From Moringa oleifera (taxonomy: Eukaryota; Streptophyta; Magnoliopsida; Brassicales; Moringaceae), in assembly GCA_021397835.1 (NCBI GenBank), contig JAJFZO010000863.1:372001-436000 (forward strand): a DNA stretch of 64,000 nucleotides, in the 5' to 3' direction. A model generated the notes under the pieces. It was not told the origin of the DNA. It saw only the letters and a program-made list of their open reading frames with translations, and did not search any database. The position numbers and the translations under genes are program-made. The stretch's first letter is position 1; each line of letters opens with the position of its first letter. Of this stretch, positions 35,755 to 48,512 are shown one piece after another.

Positions 35755-36489
35755 CTGCAAAATAATTAAAAAATAAAAATGTAAAACACAGAATAAGCAC
35801 AAGCATAACTGTAAGAGCATTTTGTTGGTTATGGGGAAAAACCAGATGACAGTAAGTTCTCTTTGATCTGTTGTTTTTGTCCCGTCCTCGTCTCACCTCA
35901 GCTAAATCTAAATATTCAACCAGCTTGAATTCGACAAAAGGCTTCTGTCTTCTGGGACTTGCACTTTCCTTTCTTTTTTAATCCCCAATTTCTCTTAAAT
36001 TCGGTACCCTTCCATTTTACATTTGAAGTGGGATTATTAGATCGCCTAAAATGGAAATGGACCAATTTAGGGTTAAGCAGAAATAGACATGTGTACCTGA
36101 TATCAAATCCTTTTCCACGACATGCCTTCGTCTCCACTCCCTGCCGAGGCGTTAATTACATATTTATTCATAAAAAATTTGGGGTAAACGTTATTTTAAA
36201 ATTTGATTTTATCATTTTTAAATTAAAATTTAATTTTTAAATATATTCAAATAAATTTTAACATTTTAATTTATTTTTATTAAAAATTTTAAATTACGAT
36301 TTAAACCAATTCGTCAGTAAATTAAATTATTTTTTTCAACCAAAAATATGCTCGTAAAATAAAACATGGTGAAGTAAGTGAGAGAATATTGACGAAATCA
36401 AATCGAACAAAATTTGTGGATACACATAAAATTTGATAATAATATGCAACAAAGGGGAATTGAACAAAAACTTATAACACTCCGACCAA
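35755..36489. other. CCMH upstream region
   Basis: Possible leader exon and promoter sequence to about 36140, then AT-rich spacer. Open frames at 35612-36240 are not family-like. Confidence 0.4.
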
Positions 36490-38190
36490 TATTGTAATTA
36501 CATTTAATTTTTTTTTGTACCGATAAAACATAAAAGTGTTGATTTTTTGGTATCCACTTTTTCATAGATTCTTATGGGTTAGCAATAGTTTCTTTTGGCA
36601 TTTATATTATTCTTGTATTATCCTTTAATTTGCAATTAGATGCAAGAAGTCCTATTTTGCAATAGTAAGATATCTAGTTTGATCATGTGATGATGATGCT
36701 TTGATAAAATAGTACATATAGTATTTTTTAATTTTAATGGCCTATAGTCAAGGTTACTTTTGTCAAAACTACATCTTTGATTACTTATCAACATATTTAG
36801 CGTCTTTTGCCCTATATTATATTTTTCTAGAAATAAATAATCTACTTCTTTCTTTAACCTAGCATTCTTTTCCTCAAATTTACCTTTTTCTCTTAACTTG
36901 TTTTAGTTGTGTTTCACTTCCACTACAAGTTTTTCTTTTTCTTTATTCAATGTTTTGCAAGCACACCTAAGACTAACATATTTCTTTCTTTAAGAGATTC
37001 TAATTTATGAGATTGCTTTTCAAGTATCTCATACATATCCTTAAAAGTATCCAACAATCCTTATTTTCATCCTTGAACGCCATGAAGCACATGTTGGTCT
37101 CTACTTGCTCTCCTTCACTATCGGAAGTGCTCTCTTCACTATTATCCCATGTTACCTTCAAGACTTTTTCTTTTGCTTGCTTTTATTTAATAAAGAGCAT
37201 CCCGCTTGAATAAGTCCTATTCTTTAGCACTCATAGCATGAAATAGGCTCATTTTTAGCTTCATTTCTTGATCTACTTTCTCTTTTTATATATCTTTGTC
37301 AATTTTTAAAGTTCTTTTTATTTCTCAAAAACTTGTTGAACCTCTTAATTGTGAAAGCTAAGTTATCTTTATCATGCTCTTCATTACTTGAGGCATTCTC
37401 TTTATAGTGAGTCGATTTCATAGTAATCACATTCTTCTTCTTCTCATCATGTTCTTCTTTCCTTTTCATCACTATCTCATAGGTCAAAAGCGATCCTATG
37501 AGTTTTTTAAAGGGCCACTTCTTGAAAACTTTGGCTTTGATGATAACTGTTACCTTGGCATTACAACTTAGAGGAAAAGAAATGAGAATTTTTCTAACTG
37601 TTTCAACATTAGCATAAAATTTACCATAATCCTTTAAGGAACTAATAATATCATAAAACTTAGTAAACACCTCACCAACTATTTCTTCAAGTTTTATTTT
37701 AAATAATTGATAACTATGAACAAACCTATTTATTTTTTATTCATTAACTTGTTTTGTTCCCTTATGAGTAACCTCTAATGTGCGCCAAATCTCGTGTGCA
37801 CTCTCACAAGCACATACATTATTGAAGTCTCCTATATCTAGAGCACAATACAAAACATTGATAGCTTTAGCATTTAAGCTATTTTTGTTCTTATCTTTTT
37901 TTTTTTTTTACTATATTCATTCTTTTCCTTCCTAACTTTCCTTCCATCCAAAAATTTCATAGGGGGTATATGGTTCATTCTCAACTACATTTCATTGATC
38001 AAAATCCATTGATCTAAAATAGACTTTTGTCCCAACTTTTCAATAACTATAGCCACTATCATCAAATTATGGAGGCCCCAAAAATGTAAAATCCTTTTAT
38101 TACATTTTGATGCGATAGTTGTCATTTCTAATTTTTATCTTTAAACACTAACTTAGCACCTTGCACTAATACCATTTAATGGTCCTAAAT
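36490..38190 (-). mobile_element. Ty1/copia gag remnant with primer-binding site
   Basis: Minus-strand gag of a plant copia element (UBN2 type). A frame open from 37670 to 37299 starts MFTKFYDIISSLKDYGKFYA and includes KKWPFKKLIGSLLTYEIVMK. Upstream with stops: LNAKAINVLYCALDIGDFNN and EIWRTLEVTHKGTKQVNE (about 37900-37740). Downstream: a degraded zinc-knuckle region (PISCYEC near 37240). A segment near 38175-38190 reads TGGTATTAGTGC on the minus strand, close to the initiator-Met primer-binding sequence TGGTATCAGAGC, so a 5' LTR would lie to the right. No pol is attached; the element ends before CCMH. Broken. Confidence 0.75.
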
Positions 38191-41100
38191 AGGCAACTAA
38201 AAGGGAGTGAAGTGGGCATTTAAATTTTTTTACTTACTTAGCAAGATTATCATGTTAATTTCTTTCTCTATTTAACACAAGCACCCAAATTAACAATAAA
38301 TTAAAGAGTAAAAGGAAGAGAAAGCAAACATCAAAATTTTTTTTCCGTAGTTTAGCCAACTATGCCTACATCCATTCCTTTAAGCAACCACTTGAGGATT
38401 TCATTACCTTTCTTCTTTTAAAGATCGCTTGGTTATATCCTCAACTAAAAATTTGCAATGTTAGTGATTTCCTCACTAATTTATCCAAACCCACAATGAA
38501 AGAGACAAATATTACATTAAAAAATTAAACTTTCTTGAATAGTAAAAGTTTATAAGTGAAGCTCTCAACCTCACTCACAAAATACTTAAAAAGATTCTGA
38601 TGATAATTGAAGAGCTAAACTTCTGATTCTTGAGAGAAATATGATTTCAGGATATGAGTGCATGAATAGTTAGTAGCCTAAATGTTTTTAAAGATTTTTT
38701 TTTACCTTTTTTTAAAAATATGATCGTTAGACATATCTTTGGGCCATTTAGATTTTAAAATCCCATTGGGACAACGCATCGGGTCATTGGGTGATAATAC
38801 CGGTTAAAATAACTGTTAGATATAAGTATTTTAAAAACAACCCATTTGGATGATGGCACCAACCAAAATAGTAACTTTGAGCGGTGGCACTAGCCAAGAT
38901 TAGTCCTTAGTCAATCTAAACTTGGTTCATATGTTTATTAAGTTATTTCCTTTAAAAACTCAAGCTTTCTTTGTTGAAAGCATGTTAGTCTCTCATTTTT
39001 CATAGAATTTTTAAAAGCTTTACAAACATGATTTCGTTTAAGTCGTTTTATCATACATGAAATGAAATTCAACTTGAGCATATGTTAGGAGATTTACATA
39101 AGTTGCTAGTTAACTTAGTCTACTAACTTGATCTCTAATCCATCCTTGCTTAGACTCAAGTCTTGATATTAGCTCTTCATTAATTTTTCATAGACAAGCT
39201 AAGCTACATATTTCACTTAAACAGTAGATATTAAAGTTGTTTGTTATCATCAAATCAGTTATCACATTATAAGTATGTGAGACCATAAGGCTAATACCCA
39301 CAAAGTCAGAAGGCTCTCTCCCCTTTCTTATTTGAGAGCTCACAGATCATCCAAGTTCTTCCTTGCCTTTATACTAGTAAACTTGGTTGTCAATTAATTA
39401 ACAAAATCATGAAACAATACTATAAAGGTTTGTTTCACGAAGTGATGCCATTCTAGAGCATCATCCTTAAAGGTGAAGGGAAATAACTTACAATAGGTTG
39501 CATTTGACACTTTTTACAACAAAAAAGGCACCTTTAAACCTCTTTACATGCACCCACAGCTTTGAGGTGCCATTATAGCTTTGGATATGAGGTTATTTAG
39601 TATTTTAAAGGAGCATTTCTTCCATTATTACGGCTAAAAACAAGGGTATTGTTTCGATTCATGCCACATCTTATTACTCGACCTTTATGATCTAATTTAT
39701 TTGGTCACTTAACTCAGTAAATTTTTGCCACATTTGTTTGATCTCAAAAGGAAAGGCATTCTATGGAGGAATGTTAGACTTGTGGGATAATTTTGACCTC
39801 TTAGGTTAATGAGGTAAAGCAATTGATAAGTCTAACCCCCTTTGAGGCTTTTCAAGTAATGGTATTGGAGGCAATGTTGCTATGGTAAGTGCAAAAGCTA
39901 CTGGAAGGGGTGCAAGTGTTGTGTCTCCCTATTGCAGTTGGAAAGGAATGCTCAAAGCTTAGAGGCGACCACCAAAGATTTTGCATGTTTTTCATGGGTT
40001 GGTAGAGATACCTTTAAGCATTGATTGACCTACTCAAAATGATCCTACGCATCTCCTTTAGTTGCATCTGCTAGGCATCAAATAACTGAATATATTGTTC
40101 AAGAAAATATTAAGAATGTAAATGAATGATATGTGTTTACAAGCGTTATTTGAAATGTTTTAAGCTTAATGGAAGCATGCTCTTAATTTATAGGCATAAA
40201 AATTCAATTTGCTTTTGCAATTATCTTGAAGGTATATTTCGGTTGGATAAAGTAAGTATGAAGATATGGATGTGCTAAATCTAGGCTAATTAAGCTAGCA
40301 CAGTGAACATGGCAAATCTGATCTAAAGTTGCATAACAACATTATGAACTGACATACTAATGTTACATGTCAAATTTTGATTGGTCCAAATTAATTTCAG
40401 CAAAATGAGAGTTTTTTTTTTGGTCTAGACTAATTTTGACCTATATATCAATAATAAATATTAATTATGAGATTTTCCCATCTTCTACTTTGTAGAATAC
40501 AGAAAAAGAAAGAATTAAAAATTTTATTTTTCATATAAATACTTTGTAAAAAATAAAATAGTACTTATTCAATAATGAATATGCTTCCATTACCTACTGA
40601 AAATCCAACTTTGAAATATAATATATTCTAATAAGTATGATGTGGTCAAGTAACAAAAAACTGTATGAGACATATTTACTTATTCATAAGCAAAATGGGT
40701 AAGAATTGAAGAGGATAAAAATTTAAATAAATAAGAATCAAAATAAGGAATTCAAGTGGATAAAAATTAGAATGACTAATCGGATGCACAATAAGCTATT
40801 TGCTTAGGCTTTAGGCTAGAACTCCATTGATATATTTACCTTAACCTAAAATCAGAATGAATTATTATAAATTTACTTGCACACCTTTGTAGATTTTTGT
40901 TTTTTTATTGAGAAAAAAATGACATTATATATTATAATAAATTTTATAATATTAAAAGTACATAGATAAATATTACTTAAAATTATATTTTTATAAAATA
41001 TATTAAAAATAAAAATTTAAATATCATATTTTAATAATTAATATTTTTTTTAAAAAATAATCAATAAATTCAATCACCCATTGACATAATCATAAGTGAT

Positions 41101-42494
41101 AAAATATAATCATTCATCAATAAAATAAATTCTTAAAGTTATAACTATAAAATAAGTTTTCAATTATAAATATAAAGGCAAATCACAAATATAAGTATCA
41201 ACATAGTATAATTAACACTTACTAATTAAGACACCTTTGATTTTTTTCTATTTTACTTAAATATTTGAAAATAAATGAAGACAAATAATAGTCTAACTTA
41301 ATATTCAAAAATAAAAATATCAATCTAATGAAAAGATTTGAGGTTATCATTTTTATTTTTTAATTTTAAATTTACGTGAAATTCATATAATTGTATTTTA
41401 ATTTAAAATAAAAATAAATAAAAAATATATAATCATTTTAATTCTTTACTTAAAGGCATATGAAAGGTCTTATTGTTTTCAGGTTTCTCACAGGGAAAGG
41501 CCCATGCATCTTGTCATGTAATGACACACCAAAATCTGTTCCTTACAATGACCAAAAAAGTTTCATCAATCAATGCCTCTTGCTAGGCTATTTGATAATG
41601 ATGGCTCAACAACTTCATGGCCGGTCACCTGCAAGATTAATTGGCAACAAATTTCTATTCAATGGTAGGTGCCTGACAAAAGCTTAGGCGCATGAGGATT
41701 TCAGTCTGTGCCAAGTTTCATTGATTGACATTCACGTCTTTGCTTTCAAAATTTTGGTACCATTTTCTTATTTTGATAGAAAGTGATAGGCAGTGTGCAG
41801 GTATCTCAACAAAATGGCGAGTCACCCACAACAATATTGTGCATTGGAACATTAAAAGTAGACACAAAAAATGGGTGGGATGGATCTGTGAGGAATCAAT
41901 TTATACTGAAACTTAACATGTTCTTCGAAGACAACTCAAGCTTATCGAGTATACTGTGTTATTTACTTCCAGCACAAACTAACACTAGTCTCCTCACAAG
42001 TACTCAGAGGGAAAAAGGAGAAACCACTCTGAGAATCTACAGATGAATCTGAAATAGTGAGCCCCAGATGAATCTGTACCTTTAGCAAACTGTCCAGCAA
42101 TATCATTGACTAGCCAAATTTTATGCTTCTGCAGAAATTGCAAGCAGCAACATTACACTATTTAAATATCTTACAGCTGCCTGCAAAATGCATGTAAACC
42201 ACATTTCAGATAGACAAACATAACATCAGGAAAAGTTTCCACCTAAATTGGAGACCATTTCACATCTTTAAGTTATGCCAAAGTAGAATGGATAAATCTA
42301 GTTCTTAGTCAGGGTCATTTTCCGCAAAAATTCTTCAGTATCTAATTGACTTATCGAAAAGATAAATCATAAATTTGGAGTTCTTGAAAATATAATAATT
42401 AAAAAATAAGCTAATCAGAACTTCTGGTTAAATATGATTCTTGCAAATTGACCTGGTTAGGACAACAAATGACTAGAAATTGACATATATACCT
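38191..42494. other. intergenic, AT-rich, repeat-derived in part
   Basis: Right of the copia gag and left of pGlcT2. 38190-39000 may include the degraded 5' LTR of that element. 40440-41450 is strongly AT-rich. 41460-42060 is more complex, with overlapping plus-strand frames but no recognisable protein; it may hold an unidentified repeat. The pGlcT2 3' UTR lies near 42100-42494. Confidence 0.4.
39240..39560 (-). mobile_element. possible gypsy-type gag remnant
   Basis: The minus strand shows, with stops, LPFTFKDDALEWHHFVKQTF, then LTTKFTSIKARKNLDDL and a GESLLT block. Spacing resembles the retrotransposon gag core of Ty3/gypsy elements (FP.TL.D.A..W..L, F...F, K..ESL). Weak; no other domain or LTR was found nearby. 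Confidence 0.35.
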
Positions 42495-45400
42495 CTATTC
42501 TAGCGGAAGGAGCGCAATCTCAATTTCTTGGAGTGATTTTCCTCTGGTTTCCACCACACTCTTCCTCACAAAAATTACTGCTAACAAACAAAATGAAGCA
42601 AAGATTGAATTAAGGACAGCAGGCCCCAGTTGCTCCAGCAACTGCAGAAACAGCAAACCCACAAAGAAATTTATAACCTGTTACAATTACCAAAGTTTGT
42701 CAGTAAGTAAACAAGTTCAAGAAATGAAAACAAGTGAGGGTAGGAAAACAAAAGGAACATATTCTTTTAGCCTCAACTGTCCATTTATCCATCTCTGTCT
42801 GAAGCTCAAATATCCAAATTTTAAATGTGTATCTGGGTCTGCACATGCAGACACGTGTGCTTGTAAAGTCTTGTATCTCTAACTTGAAATGGAACATGTA
42901 TTTCTTTACCGGGAGAAATTTTTAAGCAGCAAATCAGATGGGACCTCGTGCACATTGAACTATAAGTTAACAAAAACTTTACCCGCAATGAATATGAGGA
43001 ACATTAGAACACAACTACCCAATGCCCAGCCATGCAAATATGCTTGTGTCTTGCGTTTGTAACTTGAAATGAACATGCATTTTTCTACCAGGAGAAATTT
43101 TTAGGTAGCAAATTGATCAAATCTTTACTAGCAATGAACCCATATCAGGAAGAACTATAGAAGACAATTACCCAATGGACAGCCATGCAAATAGCCATTG
43201 CCTTTGCCCTAATCCGACTTGGGAATGTTTCTGATAACAGGAGACTAGGGACTGGACCAGCACCAGTAGCAAATGTCAGAACAAACCTGCATTAGCAACA
43301 TAGGGTTTAGAAAAGAATTCCATTTCATTAAAAGGAACTTCTAAAACTGTCTCCATTTTACGGTGTTCAAACATCAGGCTTAGGCAATAAAAATGGTTGA
43401 AGTCATATTATACAGCTACACATTTTTAAATATGGTAATCGTACCCTGCAAATTATTGCCCAACCATTTCAAACTTATCTACTCATACATGTCCAACTTA
43501 TTCTATTTTATGTTTTTCCATCACCCAACAATGAAGGAAAGCAACATTTCTCAGCCATATCGGAGACCAGGCTACAATGAACAATAGTAAAAACTCGGGC
43601 TTTGCTTTTGTTCATTTATAATCTTGCACTCAAGGTTTCCAAGAATTGACAACTTACAGCAGCATGCCTCCTACAGATAGATACAAAGTTCCAGAATCCG
43701 AGAAAAAAGAACTAGGTGCCAATGCTTGAAGACCCATTGACAATGCCTGAAAACAAAACATAAAAGGAAGGATGAGAAAATGTCAGAGACTACATACAAC
43801 GTAAAACTCCAAGGTGTATGAGTAAGAAACAGTTAATGTGATACATCTACAGTGGCATCATAATACACGCAAAGATATGCAGAACTGACAACCAGAGGGA
43901 CCATACTCAGCAAACAAATCTAGCAATCTCATAAATTGGCAAACAAAAAAGAACTTTTAAAGGTGTCATCCATCAGATATATGACACTTCGTCCCCTATT
44001 ATATCCTTTCAATAACCAAGGCAGTTATCTGTATAATATTCTTTAAAAATTCATTAAGAAAGATTTCCAGTCCAAGGAAATCAAAAGTGGGATAATCAGA
44101 TGCCAGATCCTTAAATGACATAAACTGCTATACGAATTATGAAATGCTTTTAGCAACGAGCGTGATTCCCTCTTACCATGCCTGAAAAACTGCCAATAAG
44201 AAGCACTTTTCTCCCTAGTTTATCCATCAGAAGCATTGCAATAATTGATCCTACAGAAGCAGAAAAGAGTACAAGTAAAGAAACAGTAGAATATGACAGG
44301 GGAGTCTGAATATTTGAGAACAATGTACTCATACCTAGTAAATTGCAAATTCCAACACATATATTTGCAGATTCTGAAGGTATGCCAGCACTTTTAAAAA
44401 CAGTTGACGAGAAATAGAATACAGCATTTATTCCAGATAGCTGTTGTAAAGCGAAAAGGGCAGACCCAATGAAAATCACTGCAAATGAAGAAATTGAAAC
44501 GTAATCCTTTTTGAAGGAAATATGCAGTAAACAGGACTCAAGGCATTGATAAAAATCAATTAACATGTGCACCTCTAGAATAGCGACCATAGATCAATTC
44601 CGAGGACTTCACTGAATCTGTCGGGTCACCTCTGTCTGACTTTGATAATTCTGCAATTGCAGATTTGACGTGAAATCCTCCTAACAGCCTCTCAAATTCC
44701 GCTTCAGCTTCAGCTCCTCTTCCTCTCTGAAGTTAATGAGAAACAACACATATATATATGTATGTATGTATGTATGTATTAAATATAGTCTTCATCAAAG
44801 TTAAGTGAACCACAAGTGAAAGTGACACCAAATGTAAGGGGGTGATGGGAGGAAGAAAAAGTAATGTATGCTTATAAAATTAAGAGCAGGTGACCTTCAA
44901 AAGCCAGTGAGGACTCTCTGCACAGAACTCCATAAACAGTGCAAGTATAGCAGCAGGAACAGTAGATATCCAAAAGCATATGCGCCACCTGAGCACATCA
45001 TCAAGTTATTGAAGTACATTATTTTGTAAGTTATTCAATTAAAACTGAAGGCTAGAAAAGAAGAAATAAAACCAAGGCTCCAACAAGCATAAACAGATCC
45101 GAATTGAGTGCAACTATAGTTGCTTCATGGAACATTCTCTTACCAACCCAAAATTTCCTTTGCTGGGAATCCAATAAATAGAGCCCCCATAAGTCCAAGA
45201 CATGTTGCAATCTGAGTGGAGCTCCCATAAGTACCTCTTACGTAAGATGGTGAAACCTAGTTACAGATGAAGTTCCATCAAGATTCCAATGGGATAAAAC
45301 AAAGGCGAAAAAGTGACAGCAAGAACAGTCAAGGAAATGTCAACTGACAATTATAGGCAACAATCAGCTCTACTACCTCTGCCACATAGAGGGCTGCAAC

Positions 45401-47770
45401 AGGTGGACCAATGCCCATCCCAGTTCCAACAAACAATCTCCCGAGAAGCATACCCCACAGATTTTCCGTTGATGCACTGCAAGATCATACATGAAAGCTT
45501 ATTGATATCCAGATTGCACATAGGACATCTTACAAGATCCCCAGCAAGATGCAGGAAAGAACTGCTCTTTGTAATTTGTTCTTCATTTCGAAAACCTTTG
45601 GCTTTATAAATGCCAAAAGCTAATCCAAAAACAAAGATTTTTAACCCTGAGGTAGGGATATATAGAATGCATAACTATATCAAGGTGAAACCAAATGTAT
45701 GAAGCATAAATCATGATGAGGGAGAACTTAAGGAAAATACTAGTTCAATTTGAAGACAAAATATGCTGAAAGGATATAAAAAGTGAGATAAAATATGCAG
45801 TGGTTCAATGAAACCACAGAAATCATGGCATCAAAGAATCTAATATATAATTGCCACCACATGAGTGGAAATGAGTTTCACATAGATATTTCTACTCTAT
45901 ATAAAAGTCATAGTATTCTACAAAAGAGCTGATAGGCTCTTGAATATTGTAGTTAAGAAAAATGATTATAAAGTAAATGAGAAATACCTCATTGAAGCCC
46001 CAATGATCATTGGTAAAGCACAGAGCTGGAATGCCCGACGACGCCCTACCCCATCTGCAATCCAACCACTGAACAGAGATCCAATAAAAGCGCCTCCTAA
46101 GCATGTGCTCACCACAAGACCTTTATTAAAAAATAAATAAAATTATTATATGATGCTTCAAAGTGACAAGAAAAACAAAATGAAAAGTGATCAAACAGAG
46201 TACCTTCAGCCATGGTATTTCCATTAAAGCCAAGGTCTGATGACATGCTTTCTAGGGTTTCATTGACTACCCTGCATGAATGAAGGGGAAACAAAAGAGT
46301 AGATTATCTCCTAATCTTTCCAACATGATAATGTATGGCAGAAGAAAGATTTTGAATTTCACCAGAACACACCCAAGATGGTAGCCAAACAATAGCGAAG
46401 AAAGAGTTGCCACAAGTACATGTGGGAAAGAACGCTTCCATGAAGGGTTTCCAGTGTCTTTGCTCACTGCATTCACCAAACGTGCTACAGTCCATATAAA
46501 TGATCAGTTCAACTGTTAGTATTGTTCTTTGTAATTAAGACTGGTTCCGTTAGTGAGGGTCGTGGGGGAGGACAGGAGGAGGGAGAGGGGAAAGGAAAAT
46601 TTTGGATAAATTACTTAGGTAATATTCAAAAAATTCAGAAGATATAATTCTTCGGCCAGCTAAAACATAAAAAAAGTAACAAATATTACAGCTTCCATTA
46701 CAAAAGGTTCAAAGTCAGACCTTTCAAAAACAAAAGGGAGCTGTACACCAGTGGCCTATAATTTTTTCCTGAGGGGTACACCAGTACCCCATAAATTTTT
46801 TTGAAGGGCATACCAGTTCTCTATAATTAGTAAATACAAACAGAGAAAGATAAGGAAACAAACATGATGCTCATCGCAATTATCATCATAGACTGAGAAG
46901 ACAACATGGAGAGGACCTAATTGCAAAATAATAACTAAATGCTGGCTTTAATTTCAGAGTTCTCAGGCATAAAGCTCAGGTTTTTAGCAAATTTGGCAGT
47001 TAATTTTCCAACTAGCTAGGATACCTCTTATCAGTTCAATCAAAGAAAAGGACACCACCCATATATAATTCCTTATTTTCTTGAAAAAAATGAAAGTGGC
47101 TAATAAAAAGTGAAAAATCAAATTACATGATTTCACATATTTGAGAAAAGAAAAAGAAAACGGGAAAGAAAATGAAAGAAAAGAAATAGCATTAAACCTC
47201 CATTGTCTTCTTTATCATAGGTGCTCAGATGGTCCCTGGAAGGAACACGCTTATCAATATGCCGACCTCGCATTGCCATGTGATACACACCTTCTCCTCC
47301 AAAACTCACAGTATAATCTTCAGCAGACTGAAAAATGACCAGATCAAATGCTAAATTTATCTATCTTTCTAATTCCTGCCTAATGAATCTTTAAAATCCT
47401 AATCCAAGTTAAAGTTTCATACATAAAAGATGGAATTAGAAGTCTGATACAAGAAGCAACTTCCACCTCTTAAATTTAAACTTCTCCACAATGTCATTCC
47501 AATCATTTAACTATAAAGAAGGAAATTTCGGACGAATATCCAAAACTCAACCACGTTTAGAGAGAGAGAGAAAGAGAGAAAAGGTAGAAAAAGATGGTCT
47601 TTTAGATAATCAGAAACGGCCTAAATTCACAGTTCCGCTCGAAAACAACGTGAGGCAAAAGGGAACAGAGACAAATTTGTTACAGACAACAGCAACGAGC
47701 TTCAAAAGAGAAAAAAAATTAAAGAGTGCTGTACTGTAATCGATCAGCAATGGAAGAATAAACTCACCAT
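42495..47770 (-). CDS. pGlcT2: plastidic glucose transporter 2-like MFS sugar transporter
   Basis: Twelve-helix sugar transporter of the plastidic glucose transporter clade, closest to At1g67300/At1g79820. Exons 5' to 3': 47770-47768, 47327-47198, 46484-46373, 46271-46204, 46120-45988, 45476-45377, 45256-45144, 44988-44895, 44726-44573, 44478-44335, 44250-44177, 43746-43658, 43286-43172, 42677-42495. All phases join; 503 residues. Motifs: KRSFPHVLVATLSS, FGYHLGVVNETLE, ADGVGRRRAFQL, GMGIGPPVAALYVAEVSP, AESPHWLLK, LFALQQLSGINAVFYFSST, MDKLGRK, FATGAGPVPSLLLSETFPSR, and the VVETRGKSLQEIE tail. The first exon contributes only the ATG, directly against a GTGAGT donor; an alternative start (MAMRGRH) lies 17 codons in. 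No clear chloroplast transit peptide is visible, as in the relatives. Reported relatives export or exchange glucose at the plastid envelope; localisation here is inferred. Confidence 0.94.
42860..43195 (-). repeat. tandem duplication copying the exon 13 donor of pGlcT2
   Basis: Copy A, about 43042-43195, contains the true end of exon 13 and its donor (GCCATGCAAATAG and TACCCAATGG on the plus strand). Copy B, about 42860-43041, lies wholly in the intron and repeats the same blocks: AACTTGAAAT at 42881 and 43061, GGAGAAATTTTTA, GCAATGAA, and a copy of the exon end with its donor (plus-strand ACTACCCAATGCCCAGCCAT). Copy B is about 30 bp longer because of an internal insertion. Confidence 0.85.
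44750..44780. repeat. (TA)n(TGTA)n microsatellite in pGlcT2 intron
   Basis: Dinucleotide TA followed by at least four TGTA units in the intron between exons 8 and 9. Confidence 0.85.
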
Positions 47771-48512
47771 TTTTGCTTCAGATCACTAAAACAAACAACA
47801 AACAAACAAACAAACCAGACACAGAGAGAGAACCAGCAGCTTGTCTTCAAGATCGATAGTAGAATATAAGATCACACATTTTATTCTTGTGATTAGTGGC
47901 TTGAAACAGAAAGCCAAAACATGGAACGTATACACACAAACACGCACATCCATATATTCACAGAGATTAGAATGTCGCATTACATATAGACAAAGAGTAG
48001 TGAATAGACCTGGCTTTTTGGCATGATTTTTTTCAAGATGGAGAACTGAAAAGGATCTGACTTAAACTCTCTGAAAGGAAGGCGAAAAAAGAGAGAGAGA
48101 GAGAGAGAGACAGAAAGAAACAGTGAGACAAAATGTGGGTAAGATGCGCAGGTGAGAAGTGATGATTGTCACAGTTCAATGAATGAAAGGGAAGGCGCGA
48201 AAGAAAGAGAGATTCAGTTGTCAGCTTTCAACTGAAGAGAAGGAAATCTAAGCGAGGATTTCGAAACCGTTAAGAAGACGAAAAGCTTAGGGAGTCGAGG
48301 GTGGGGGATGCTAACGTGCGCATTCAGTGTTTTGATGTTAGAGAGAGAGAGAGAGAACTGAGCGACTGAGCAACCAACACCTGTAACTGACTCTGTAGAC
48401 GAGAGGGAAAGCTCTCCCCGTCGCACATATCGGTAGTTTGTCCTAGGGACCAATCACGTGTCTACGTGAAGCCTTTTTAATGGAACTATGGTAGGATTAG
48501 CCAGCAGGATGA
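47771..48512 (-). promoter_or_regulatory. pGlcT2 5' leader and proximal promoter
   Basis: Upstream of the start codon on the minus strand. It has (GA)10 at 48091-48110 and (GA)8 at 48341-48357, which are pyrimidine tracts in the transcript sense or GAGA elements in the promoter. A 79-codon frame at 48453-48214 has no family resemblance. Transcription start not assigned. The left boundary of a copia LTR begins at about 48513. Confidence 0.5.

Noticed and set aside
41460..42046. Cluster of plus-strand frames downstream of pGlcT2
   Set aside because: No conserved motif in any frame or strand; could be an unknown repeat but no gene can be supported.
48214..48453. 79-codon frame upstream of pGlcT2
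   Set aside because: Falls in the GA-rich leader; no similarity and no connection in phase to the gene.
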